Shown in pieces: positions 7,651 through 15,511 of a stretch of 64,000 bases of DNA; position 1 is the first letter of the stretch, and the number at the start of each line of letters is the position of its first letter. Origin of the DNA: Lachnospiraceae bacterium NSJ-143 (GTDB lineage Bacteria > Bacillota > Clostridia > Lachnospirales > Anaerotignaceae). The notes under the pieces were generated by a model. That model saw nothing but the letters and a program-made list of their open reading frames with translations. It did no database searches and was not told where the DNA came from. The position numbers and the translations under genes were made by a program. The stretch lies in contig JALIFM010000003.1 of assembly GCA_022867625.1 (NCBI GenBank), positions 248,001 through 312,000 on the forward strand, read 5' to 3'.

Positions 7651-8952
7651 ATGGACAACGAAATTTCAAAACTGATACTTTACAGCGATATCGGAGTGGA
7701 TTCCATAATATCCCGTCTCGGCAGCATATACCATGACTGGAAAACAGGCCATGACAGCGGAATATCACTTACAAACCGTATATACAAACAAATAAAACGG
7801 CTTCTTGATTTGTCTACGGAATTCGGGTTTGACAATAACCTGTGGCACAACTACCTCACATTTATACTGATGACAAACGAAAACTCCTTCAGCCTTACCT
7901 GCGAGAGGGCCGGAGCCGGCAACGGCAGTGTAAACTCCCTTGCCAAAAACGACTTCAGGGTATTTAAAAGCCTCTTTGACTTTGATTTTTCCCCTATGGA
8001 AAAAGACCTCGGCATAGACTGCTTTACCACCATAACAGACTATACGGCTATAGCAAAGAGGGAAAACGTATACAACCAGACCGTAAGCCGAAAGGTACAG
8101 GAGCTGAGCCGCCTTATAGAACAGGCTGAGGATGAAAACAGTATATTTGATATAATGACCGGCTACTACAAAAATTTCGGTGCAGGCATGTTTGGCATAA
8201 ACAGGGCCTTCAGAATAAAAAACGAAAACGGTATTGTAAAGTTTCTGGCTATAAACAACGCCGATAAGATAAGGCTTGACGACCTTGTGGGCTATGAGTC
8301 GCAGAAAAAGCTCCTCAGGGAAAACACCGAGGCCTTTGTAAACGGAAAACCGGCAAACAACGCCCTTTTATACGGCGACAGCGGCACAGGAAAATCCTCC
8401 AGCGTAAAGGCCCTCATAAACGAGTATTACAGCAGAGGGCTGAGGATGATAGAAATTTACAAATATCAGTTCAGGGATTTGTCGGAAGTAATTTCGCGTA
8501 TAAAAAACAGGAATTACAGGTTTATTATATACATAGACGACCTTTCCTTTGAGGCCGACGAGGTGGAGTACAAATTCCTCAAGGCCGTTATTGAAGGTGG
8601 AGTAGAAACAAGGCCCGACAATATACTGATATACGCCACATCAAACCGCCGGCATCTGATAAAGGAAACATGGAATGACAGAAACGACATGGAATACAGC
8701 AACGAGATACACCGTTCCGACACCATTGAGGAGAAGCTCTCGCTTTCCAGCCGTTTTGGTGTGCTTATTGACTACACAAGCCCTAACAGAAAGCAGTTCC
8801 ACGACATAGTTGAGACAATAGCCCAAAGGCACCCTCAGATAAAAATGACTCATGAGGAGCTTTTGGCTGAGGCCAACCGCTGGGAACAGCGCCACGGCGG
8901 GCTTTCCGGCCGTACAGCACAGCAGTTTATAAACTATCTTGCAGGAAAATAA
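7651..8952 (+). CDS. DUF815-type AAA ATPase
   Basis: 433 residues. The C-terminal about 250 form an ATPase: Walker A LLYGDSGTGKSSSVKAL near residue 240, Walker B RFIIYIDDLSFE near residue 292, and the polar sensor stretch ILIYATSNRRHLIKETW. This combination, with GVETRPDNILIYATSNRRHLI, is characteristic of DUF815 (COG2607). The N-terminal about 200 residues are unrecognised. The biological role of the family is not established; the fold is that of a DnaC/IstB-like helper. It ends at a strong terminator shared with the convergent aminotransferase. Confidence 0.85.
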   Translation: MDNEISKLILYSDIGVDSIISRLGSIYHDWKTGHDSGISLTNRIYKQIKRLLDLSTEFGFDNNLWHNYLTFILMTNENSFSLTCERAGAGNGSVNSLAKNDFRVFKSLFDFDFSPMEKDLGIDCFTTITDYTAIAKRENVYNQTVSRKVQELSRLIEQAEDENSIFDIMTGYYKNFGAGMFGINRAFRIKNENGIVKFLAINNADKIRLDDLVGYESQKKLLRENTEAFVNGKPANNALLYGDSGTGKSSSVKALINEYYSRGLRMIEIYKYQFRDLSEVISRIKNRNYRFIIYIDDLSFEADEVEYKFLKAVIEGGVETRPDNILIYATSNRRHLIKETWNDRNDMEYSNEIHRSDTIEEKLSLSSRFGVLIDYTSPNRKQFHDIVETIAQRHPQIKMTHEELLAEANRWEQRHGGLSGRTAQQFINYLAGK

Positions 8953-8974
8953 CTTAATAACTTACACACACACA

Positions 8975-9006
8975 AACGGCAGCCAAATTTGACGGCTGCC
9001 GTTTTA
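8975..9006. terminator. Bidirectional terminator between convergent genes
   Basis: 10-bp stem AACGGCAGCC (8975-8984) with GGCTGCCGTT (8994-9003) and T-rich sequence on both sides. It sits between the DUF815 gene (+) and the class III aminotransferase (-). Confidence 0.85.
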
Positions 9007-9016
9007 AATTTAATAT

Positions 9017-10363
9017 TTACGCCTTATATTCTATACCGTGCTTTTGCATAACAAACTCTATGGCACTTTCAAGCATGGACACAACTGTGTCAATCTGTTC
9101 TTCTGTTATTATAAACGGCGGAGCAATCTGAAGGGCGTCTCCGTTTACACCGTCTGCGCTTCCCAGCACCCCTCCTGTTATCATAATACCCCGCTCAAAG
9201 CAATAGGAAGAAATTTCAGCTGAAAAATTAAAGTCCAGCGGCTCTTTTGTGCTTTTATCCCTCACAAACTCAACGCCCAAAAGAAGACCCAGGCCCCTTA
9301 TATCACCCACAACAGGATATTTATTAAGTACCTCAAGCTTTTTAAGGAACACCTCGCCCATACTGCGGCTTTTTTCCACAAGGCCGTTACTGTTTATATA
9401 GTCCAGCACCGCCTCCGCTCCAGCGCAGGCGATAGGATTGCCGGAAAACGTGAAGCTGTGGGTAAGCGAGCCTGTGCCGGCTGCTATGGTATCCACTATT
9501 TTTCTGCTTACTATAACACCGCCTATAGGCACATATCCGCTTCCAAGGCCCTTGGCAAAGCCTATCAAATCCGGTGTTATGCCGTAATGGTCAACAGCGA
9601 AATTTTTACCGGTTCTGCCAAAGCCTGTTATGACCTCATCAACGCAGAACAACACATTGTATCTGTCACATATTTCCCTTACTTTTTTCATGTATTTTGC
9701 TGGAGGTATTACAGCCGCAGATGTAGTGCCTGTAACAGGCTCCATTACAAAAGCCGCCACTGTGTCGGCTCCCTCGTATTTGATTACCCTCTCAAGCTCT
9801 TGTGCACACTGTGTGCGGCATGTTCCCTCACTGAGTCCATATGGACAGCGGTAACAGTTGCAGGGCGGTATATGCATTATGTTTTTAGGAAAGTACTCCT
9901 CATATTTTTCCCGCCACGACGGCCTGCCGCCAAGGGCAAGTGTTCCTATTGTATTGCCGTGGTAGCTCTGCCAGCGGGCTATAATCTTGTGCTTTGTGCT
10001 TCTGCCGGCCTCTATCTGGTACTGTCTGGCAATCTTCATGAGGGATTCCATGGCTTCCGAACCGCCTGAGCACAAAAACACCTTATCCATGCCTTCAGGA
10101 GCCACATCTATAATTTTTCTGGCCAGATTCCTACGCACAGCGGAGGTAAAAGTCCCGCCGTAAACAAAACAGACCTTATCAGCCTGCTCAGCCATTCTGG
10201 CTGTAATTTCTTTAACCCCATGGCCAATGTTTACGACACCTATGCCTGCGGCACAGTCCAAATACTTTTTGCCGTTTTTGTCGTATATGTACATACCTTC
10301 GCCATGGTCAACCTCCGGATACTCCTTTTCTATAACCGAGTAAAGAACATTTTCGTTTTTCAT
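9017..10363 (-). CDS. Class III PLP aminotransferase (4-aminobutyrate / acetylornithine aminotransferase family)
   Basis: 448 residues. PLP fold type I: DCAAGIGVVNIGH near the start, the cofactor-contacting SGGSEAMESLMKIAR, the aspartate in FCVDEVITGFGRTG, and the Schiff-base lysine in GFAKGLGSGYVPIGG (about residue 270). An inserted cysteine-rich stretch, PPCNCYRCPYGLSEGTCRTQC near residue 164, is present in some anaerobe members and could bind metal. The ATG at 10363 has AGGAGG 7 bases upstream; a longer frame to 10399 runs into the larA-like gene and has no such site. It starts 15 bases after that gene's stop, so the pair is co-transcribed. Substrate not determinable; a beta- or omega-amino acid, or an amino acid derived from the hydroxy acid handled by the neighbours, is plausible. 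Confidence 0.85.
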   Translation of the reverse strand: MKNENVLYSVIEKEYPEVDHGEGMYIYDKNGKKYLDCAAGIGVVNIGHGVKEITARMAEQADKVCFVYGGTFTSAVRRNLARKIIDVAPEGMDKVFLCSGGSEAMESLMKIARQYQIEAGRSTKHKIIARWQSYHGNTIGTLALGGRPSWREKYEEYFPKNIMHIPPCNCYRCPYGLSEGTCRTQCAQELERVIKYEGADTVAAFVMEPVTGTTSAAVIPPAKYMKKVREICDRYNVLFCVDEVITGFGRTGKNFAVDHYGITPDLIGFAKGLGSGYVPIGGVIVSRKIVDTIAAGTGSLTHSFTFSGNPIACAGAEAVLDYINSNGLVEKSRSMGEVFLKKLEVLNKYPVVGDIRGLGLLLGVEFVRDKSTKEPLDFNFSAEISSYCFERGIMITGGVLGSADGVNGDALQIAPPFIITEEQIDTVVSMLESAIEFVMQKHGIEYKA

Positions 10364-10377
10364 ACCGTATCCTCCTG

Positions 10378-11667
10378 TCACTCTATACTGAATATGCACC
10401 TGTAGCTCATAGGGCAGAACGCCACCTTCTGACCTTCCTTTTCAGAAAGAACCATATCAAAGGCAGACTGAAGGCTTTGCGCCTTTTCCATTCTCATATC
10501 CCTGAGCTTTTCTTCAGCAATATTGTCCGATACCACTATAACCCGCGTTCCATTTTTAAGCATTTCCATAACAGGCACTATATGGTCCATCTGTATCCGG
10601 TAGTTTGCCCAGACATAATCTTTCAGCTCATCGTAGCTGCCGCATTTTTTAAAAGGCTCATAAAAATCCACAGAGTTTATGCCTTCCCTGAAATCCCCGT
10701 ACAAGATTACCGTTGACGAACTGTCAGTTATTGTATGCAGAGCTATAAGGGCCTTTACCCCCTGATACATGTCGATATTGAGAGGCTCCCCCGGGCATAC
10801 CACGAATATATCAGGCTTCTGAGGAAGTGTCACCGAACAGTATCCCTTTAAAAACTCAGCTGCCTGCCTGTGCGATAAATCCAAATCCCCGGCAAAAACT
10901 CCGGCTATATCATAGTCCATATTCATAACTATATTTACCGAATAATCCACACCGCACATTCTGGCGGTTTCAAGCATATCCTCATGTATAGGGTTGTTGT
11001 CCAGGTTTCCGGCTCTGCTGTTGGGGTTTACCATGTTTTCCGGCCTGTGGTTAATCACTATGGTCTCCTCTGCGCATACCCCGGGCAGTATAGACTTTCT
11101 TCCGCCCGAAAATCCGGCCATATCATGCAGCTCAACCTTGCCTATAGTTACCTTTATGTCGCTTTCCCACACGGTTTTGTTTACCCTGACCGGTGTTTTT
11201 GCAGATGTCTCTCCTATATATACAAGCCTGCTCTCATCAAAGGGCGCATGGTTTTCAATCCTTACGGTGCCGTAAAGCTCATCGCCCAGAAATTCTCTCA
11301 TTTCATCTTCGGTTGCGTCCCTGTGAACCCCAAGCGCCACTATAAATACTATGTTCTCGCGCTTTATGCCTCCGCCTTCAAGCTCGTCAAGCACATACGG
11401 AGCAACCTTTGCCGTAGGCACTCCCCTTGTTGCGTCTGAAACTATAACACATGCTGTTACGGCGTTTTTGCGCTTTACAATGTCCCTGAGCCTTTCACCG
11501 CCGGCTACAGGTGACAATACAGCCTTTGAAACCTCCTCCTGAGACATGGCCTTAGGATTTTTTGCCGTATAAATCCCCATAAGGTTTTCAGCGGGCAGCT
11601 GCGCCCGGCGGTTCTCCTCCAAATCAGTATAAACAGCCGTTGAATTTTCAATCTTAACAGAATACAT
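10378..11667 (-). CDS. LarA-family protein (nickel-pincer-dependent racemase/epimerase family)
   Basis: 429 residues, the LarA length. The four residues that hold the nickel-pincer cofactor in lactate racemase have counterparts in order: His in ALGVHRD (about residue 114), His in VELHDMAGFSGG, Lys in GGRKSILPG (about 190) and His in NHRPEN (about 206). Family members racemise or epimerise 2-hydroxy acids, including substrates other than lactate, and need LarB/LarE/LarC to build the cofactor; none of those genes is in the window. Ribosome site AGGAGG lies 7 bases before the ATG. A CTGAAATTTCAG palindrome 26 bases upstream of the start links it to the adjacent GntR regulator. The exact substrate is unknown. 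Confidence 0.82.
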   Translation of the reverse strand: MYSVKIENSTAVYTDLEENRRAQLPAENLMGIYTAKNPKAMSQEEVSKAVLSPVAGGERLRDIVKRKNAVTACVIVSDATRGVPTAKVAPYVLDELEGGGIKRENIVFIVALGVHRDATEDEMREFLGDELYGTVRIENHAPFDESRLVYIGETSAKTPVRVNKTVWESDIKVTIGKVELHDMAGFSGGRKSILPGVCAEETIVINHRPENMVNPNSRAGNLDNNPIHEDMLETARMCGVDYSVNIVMNMDYDIAGVFAGDLDLSHRQAAEFLKGYCSVTLPQKPDIFVVCPGEPLNIDMYQGVKALIALHTITDSSSTVILYGDFREGINSVDFYEPFKKCGSYDELKDYVWANYRIQMDHIVPVMEMLKNGTRVIVVSDNIAEEKLRDMRMEKAQSLQSAFDMVLSEKEGQKVAFCPMSYRCIFSIE

Positions 11668-11692
11668 AACAGCCCCTCCTTAAATCTGAAAT

Positions 11693-11704
11693 CTGAAATT
11701 TCAG
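11693..11704. promoter_or_regulatory. Probable GntR operator upstream of the larA-like gene
   Basis: Perfect 12-bp palindrome CTGAAATTTCAG, preceded by a partial copy (ATCTGAA at 11684-11690). The same core is the centre of the long palindrome upstream of the GntR gene (12452-12487). Two copies flanking the regulator and its neighbouring operon are strong circumstantial evidence for the regulator's binding site. Confidence 0.75.
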
Positions 11705-11735
11705 TTCGATTAAAACGATTTGCCCCTCAGGCAAA

Positions 11736-12431
11736 TCAAATTCCATTTATTATATCAAAGCACTTCATGATTTCATCTTTTGTATCCAGTATATCCTTTT
11801 CTATAAGCTTTACGCTCACAGGTATATCCTCCGCCACAAGAGAATCTATGAGCCTTACATGAAGCCCCACCTCATCGTTAAAAGCGCTGGCATTCATGTT
11901 ATTCAGTTTGTAGAGCATATGCAGGTGACGTATCCTCTTTGTCAAATCCATAAGATTCATTATCTCACCGCTTATTATAGATGGGCAGGCTTTAATCATA
12001 TATTCATGCAGCTGTGTTTCAATATCAAAAAATCCCCGGATAAGCTCTTCCGGTGAGATGAAGCTTTCCATACTGTTTAGAAACTCAATAAATACCTTCC
12101 GGAATTCCATAAGCCTTTCAGCCGAGAGCTTTCCTGTTACCTTTCTTACAACAGTGCTCTCAAGGGCCGCTCTGAAATCGAAAACGGCCTCTGTTTCTTC
12201 CTTTGTAAGGCCCCTCACACAGCTTGAGCTTCTCGGGTTTATTATCACATATCCGTCCTTTTCAAGTGCTTTAAGGGCGTTAATCACAGGGGTTCGGCTT
12301 ACCCCAAGGGACTCGCTCAGAAAGTCAATATCCAGCCTTTCATCAGGTTTCAGCTCGTTTTCAATTATCTTTTTCTTAATCTCATTGTAAATTATATCTA
12401 CAAGGCTCGCCGAGCCGACTTTATTAAACAT
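11736..12431 (-). CDS. GntR/FadR-family (FCD domain) transcriptional regulator
   Basis: 231 residues. N-terminal winged helix: LVDIIYNEIKKKIIENEL, then LDIDFLSESLGVSRTPVINALKALEKDGYV, the GntR recognition helix. The C-terminal about 150 residues are all-helical with the FCD-type FDFRAALESTVV motif; effectors of this class are usually small organic acids. An upstream in-frame GTG at 12440 overlaps the ribosome site AAGGTGG, so the ATG at 12431 is preferred. The gene lies between the two LarA-family genes, and the palindrome it probably recognises occurs before itself and before the larA-like/aminotransferase pair. Likely an autoregulated, acid-responsive repressor. Confidence 0.88.
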   Translation of the reverse strand: MFNKVGSASLVDIIYNEIKKKIIENELKPDERLDIDFLSESLGVSRTPVINALKALEKDGYVIINPRSSSCVRGLTKEETEAVFDFRAALESTVVRKVTGKLSAERLMEFRKVFIEFLNSMESFISPEELIRGFFDIETQLHEYMIKACPSIISGEIMNLMDLTKRIRHLHMLYKLNNMNASAFNDEVGLHVRLIDSLVAEDIPVSVKLIEKDILDTKDEIMKCFDIINGI

Positions 12432-12451
12432 ATATACCACCTTAAAGAGAA

Positions 12452-12487
12452 ATATACTAAAATCTGAAATTTCAGATTTTAGTATAT
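12452..12487. promoter_or_regulatory. 36-bp perfect palindrome: GntR auto-operator
   Basis: Perfect inverted symmetry centred between 12469 and 12470, with core CTGAAATTTCAG (12464-12475) and AT-rich arms ending in ATATACT and its complement. It sits 20 bases before the GntR start codon and shares its core with the site at 11693-11704. The TATACT in the arm could serve as a -10 box, which would put the operator over the promoter. Confidence 0.8.
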
Positions 12488-12547
12488 GGTATCCCTTTTG
12501 CGTCCTAAAGTCAATAGCCTGCTGTAATTTATTTTATTCAGACAGCA

Positions 12548-12571
12548 AAAAAGGAGCTTATGCCCCTTTTT
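12548..12571 (-). terminator. Terminator of the UxaA / LarA-like operon
   Basis: Stem AAAAAGG-A-GC (12548-12557) with GC-C-CCTTTTT (12562-12571) around a TTAT loop, with one mismatch. On the minus strand the stem is followed by a T run, immediately after the stop codon of the LarA-like gene. Confidence 0.7.
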
Positions 12572-12575
12572 GATA

Positions 12576-13832
12576 TTAGAATATTTCTGAGACAAGCACG
12601 CCTGAGCTGTCAAATTCAAGCTCAAACGGCCCGCCAACTTTTTCTATACAGTCATTATTTTTTATTTCATCATAAACATTTTCAGTGACAGCTATATACT
12701 CAAGAGCATTGGTGTTTTTTATAACAGCCGCCCTTATAGACGATATATCCCTGAGACCTGTACAGTTAAAGGCGGCGTTTACAGCCTCAAAATCATTTTT
12801 CGCAACACATGGTATTTTCGCCTGAAGAAGACATGTCGATGTTATACCTGTAAGCGATGTTGCGTCTATATTTATCTTGTCAAAAACCCTTCTTGTGACC
12901 AAATCAACAACGCCAAGGCCCATTGAGTTGCCGTGGGACTCGTCTGTAAAATCCAGAACGGCTATTGTCCTTATCTTAGGGCTTTCCGGTTCCTTCTGGC
13001 CGGCTATCATTATTCGGCCTATAACCTTTGTGTCAACACATGTACCGGAAATATTTTTGCCGGCTTCCTGTATTATAAGTGTGTCCAACGTATCCACAGG
13101 AAGCTTTACTGCACTTTTTTTCACATTATCCAGTATTCGTTTTTCCGCCTCCAGCAGGTTTTCAGGAAGCACAGCCTCTATATGGTTTGTCTCATGTCGC
13201 CAGTTTTCTGTAACAGCTATACCCATTACTATTGGAAGCTTTTCAAGCATAACCGCTCCAGCCTCACGTATCGCAGGGCCGTAGCCTGAGTTCAAAGCCT
13301 CAGCGTGAATATTCTTCGCCCCCTGAGGATTGCCCATGCCTATAGCCATTACCTTAAAAAGGCCGCTTTCGGTTATATCGTCAAAATCAGTATGCTGTTT
13401 TATTCTGTTGAGTATGATAATTGAGTCAAACTGGCTTACAAGGCTGTTTACATAGACCGGCATGCCGCTTTCAGCTGTGCCAAGCAGCATACTGTCGCCG
13501 CAGGTGCGTATCTCTGTGCCAACGCTCTGCTCTGTCACTCCAAGGGATTCAAGGACCTCAATCTGACCTTCCGCGGTTCCGCCGCCATGGCTTCCCATAG
13601 CAGCAAATATAACCGGCTTTCCGCCGTTTTCTGAAACCACCTGAGCTATTGTTCTGGCTATAAGCGGTATTTGGCTTATTCCCCTGCTGCCCACAGTTAT
13701 GCCAACGGTTTTTCCGTTGAATTTGCCAAGGTCATAGCCGCAGCTGTGTATGGTATCCCTTAAAGCCTTCTCAATATCATCTATTTTTTCCGCCTTATAT
13801 TTCTGGCGCACAAGCACAAATTTTGGAAACAA
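12576..13832 (-). CDS. Second LarA-like (DUF2088 / lactate racemase-domain) protein
   Basis: 418 residues. Only distantly like the LarA protein at 10378-11667, but the same ligand pattern can be traced: His in AAMGSHGGGT (about residue 80), His in RIKQHTDF (about 146), Lys in GLFKVMAIGMG (about 159) and His 16 residues later in NIHAEAL. The Lys-to-His spacing of 16 equals that in the other copy. It belongs to the lactate-racemase-domain branch often found near UxaA-type dehydratases; substrate unknown. A GTG at 13841 touches the ribosome site GGGAG, so the TTG at 13832, 9 bases downstream of it, is a better start. It lies 17 bases after the UxaA-type gene and ends the operon at a terminator. 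Confidence 0.72.
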   Translation of the reverse strand: MFPKFVLVRQKYKAEKIDDIEKALRDTIHSCGYDLGKFNGKTVGITVGSRGISQIPLIARTIAQVVSENGGKPVIFAAMGSHGGGTAEGQIEVLESLGVTEQSVGTEIRTCGDSMLLGTAESGMPVYVNSLVSQFDSIIILNRIKQHTDFDDITESGLFKVMAIGMGNPQGAKNIHAEALNSGYGPAIREAGAVMLEKLPIVMGIAVTENWRHETNHIEAVLPENLLEAEKRILDNVKKSAVKLPVDTLDTLIIQEAGKNISGTCVDTKVIGRIMIAGQKEPESPKIRTIAVLDFTDESHGNSMGLGVVDLVTRRVFDKINIDATSLTGITSTCLLQAKIPCVAKNDFEAVNAAFNCTGLRDISSIRAAVIKNTNALEYIAVTENVYDEIKNNDCIEKVGGPFELEFDSSGVLVSEIF

Positions 13833-13849
13833 ACAAAACACTCCCTTTT

Positions 13850-15010
13850 TTATGTAAGTATTGGTGAAACCCTGTAGAGAGAAAACTCCCTGTGTCCAAG
13901 CTTTTCGGCAGCGGTCTGCTGCCCCTGGGCAACGCTTATAACCCTCTCAAACAGCACTCGTCCACCGTCATTTATAGAAATATCACCGTCTATTATACCG
14001 GACAAATCCAAATCGAAATTCTCAGCCATTATTTTTGATATCTTTGAATTGGCTGTTACCTTTATTACCGGCGCTGCGGCAAAGCCCATAGGCGTTCCCC
14101 TGCCGGTTGTAAATATTATAATCTGAGCTCCTGCACAGCAAAGCCCAAGTGTACAGGCTATATCGTTTCCCGGGGTATCCACAAAGGCCAGACCTTTTTT
14201 ATCAGGGGCGCTTCCAAAGCAGACAGCGGATTTAATCTTTGTTCCGCCTATTTTGCATATCCCGCCAAGGGATTTTTCTTCTATTGTTGTAAGGCCGCCG
14301 TCAATGTTTCCGGGTGAAGGCTGTGTGCCGCGCAAATCCACCTTCATGCTGACCGCCGTATCCTCAACCCTTTTAATGCTGTCCACAATAAATTTATAGA
14401 CATCTTCGCTTTCACAGCGGCTTTTGATAATATCCTCAGCACCCATAAGCTCCGTAGTCTCTCCAAAAACAACTCCGCCTCCCAGTGAACACAGCTTTTC
14501 GGTAAACACTCCCACAGAAGGGTTAGAGGCGATACCCGAAGTGTAATCCGACCCTCCGCACTCAACACCCACTGTCAGGTTTGAAATATCGGCCTTTACC
14601 CTTTTCTGCTCCATAAGCTTATCCCTGAATTTTTTACAAATCTCAGTGCCGAGCTTTACGCACTTTTCAGTGCCTCCGGTTTCCTGCATAACTATAAGCT
14701 CGGTGTCCGGCTGTTCATTCTTTATCGCTTTATACAGCTCATGCGGCAGTATTTCCTCGCAGCCAAGACCGACAACAAGCACCGCGCCGTTGTTTGGGTG
14801 TACACCCATGCTTTTAAGGCATTTAAATGACAGCTCCAAATCATACCCCAGCTGGTCACAGCCGTAGGGGTGCGTGTATGCGTCTGCTATGTCAACAGAA
14901 TCGGCTATAAGCTCCGCCACATGGTTGGCGCATGCTACTGTAGGTATTACGGCTATACGGTTTCTCACACCATATGTGCCGTTTGGCCTTTCAAACATAT
15001 CTATATTCAA
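13850..15010 (-). CDS. UxaA-family dehydratase, large (C-terminal) subunit
   Basis: 386 residues. It matches the catalytic half of altronate/galactarate dehydratases: RPNGTYGVRNRIAVIPTVACANHV at the start, THPYGCDQLGYD, VVGLGCEE, GVECGGSDYTSGIASNPSVG and TTGRGTPMGFAAAPVIKVT. These enzymes remove water from sugar acids or other 2,3-dihydroxy acids using iron bound by conserved cysteines. The TTG start overlaps the stop of the upstream SAF subunit by four bases (TTGA), with GGGGAG 7 bases before it, so translation is coupled. Known substrates of the family include altronate, galactarate and sulfolactate; which applies here cannot be told. Confidence 0.85.
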   Translation of the reverse strand: MNIDMFERPNGTYGVRNRIAVIPTVACANHVAELIADSVDIADAYTHPYGCDQLGYDLELSFKCLKSMGVHPNNGAVLVVGLGCEEILPHELYKAIKNEQPDTELIVMQETGGTEKCVKLGTEICKKFRDKLMEQKRVKADISNLTVGVECGGSDYTSGIASNPSVGVFTEKLCSLGGGVVFGETTELMGAEDIIKSRCESEDVYKFIVDSIKRVEDTAVSMKVDLRGTQPSPGNIDGGLTTIEEKSLGGICKIGGTKIKSAVCFGSAPDKKGLAFVDTPGNDIACTLGLCCAGAQIIIFTTGRGTPMGFAAAPVIKVTANSKISKIMAENFDLDLSGIIDGDISINDGGRVLFERVISVAQGQQTAAEKLGHREFSLYRVSPILT

Positions 15011-15300
15011 GCCAAATCTCCCCTTCCCCTAAGGCTTTCAAGGTTTGACACATGCACAAGAGAGCCTTTTTTTATAAACTCCGAAGCTTTTCCTATGACA
15101 TAGCCATACTTTACAACATTACTGCCTTTTTCAATATCGCAGGCGGCTATTTTGTGCCCCGCATCTATATGGCTCAGCGATACAATATCCTGCACAGGCT
15201 TTTTGTCCGAATCAAAAACGCCTACAATGTCATCAGGCTCAACCCGCTCAAGCGCTGTAGCTACATTGTCGCTGAGTGAAAGAATAACAGCCTTTTTCAT
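15007..15300 (-). CDS. UxaA-family dehydratase, small SAF-domain subunit
   Basis: 97 residues, a single SAF domain (AVILSLSDNVATALERVEPDDIVGV, then GHKIAACDIEKGSNVVKYGYVIGKAS). In UxaA and GarD this domain forms the N-terminal part of one chain; here it is a separate gene fused only by a 4-base overlap with the large subunit. The ATG at 15300 has GGGGTG 7 bases upstream; a longer frame to 15315 lacks a ribosome site. A consensus promoter lies about 85 bases upstream, and the IclR gene is divergent, so this is the first gene of the IclR-adjacent operon. Confidence 0.85.
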   Translation of the reverse strand: MKKAVILSLSDNVATALERVEPDDIVGVFDSDKKPVQDIVSLSHIDAGHKIAACDIEKGSNVVKYGYVIGKASEFIKKGSLVHVSNLESLRGRGDLA

Positions 15301-15385
15301 TCTAAAACACCCCAATCATTCTATTATTTAAGATGCCGTCCTAAATTTATAATATAAATACTCTTAATTTTCTTTTGGCAGTTTG

Positions 15386-15414
15386 AATATATCACTTACT
15401 TTTTATTTTGTCAA
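15386..15414 (-). promoter_or_regulatory. Consensus promoter of the UxaA / LarA-like operon
   Basis: On the minus strand, TTGACA (15414-15409), 17-base spacer, TATATT (15391-15386). It lies in the divergent gap shared with the IclR gene and is the likely target of that regulator. Confidence 0.78.
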
Positions 15415-15448
15415 CAGCGTCATAAACCATTTACATAAAATAAATCTC

Positions 15449-15477
15449 TTGATATATAGCCCAAAGAATTATAAAAT
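15449..15477 (+). promoter_or_regulatory. Promoter of the IclR regulator gene
   Basis: TTGATA at 15449-15454, 17-base spacer, TAAAAT at 15472-15477, 35 bases before the IclR start codon. Its -35 box is only 35 bases from that of the divergent operon, so one bound regulator could affect both. Confidence 0.7.
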
Positions 15478-15511
15478 GAAATAATACTTTTGAAAGGCAG
15501 GTTGAGCCAAA

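Noticed and set aside
9458-10069. 203-codon plus-strand frame inside the aminotransferase gene
   Set aside because: Complement of a conserved coding sequence; no ribosome site or known motif.
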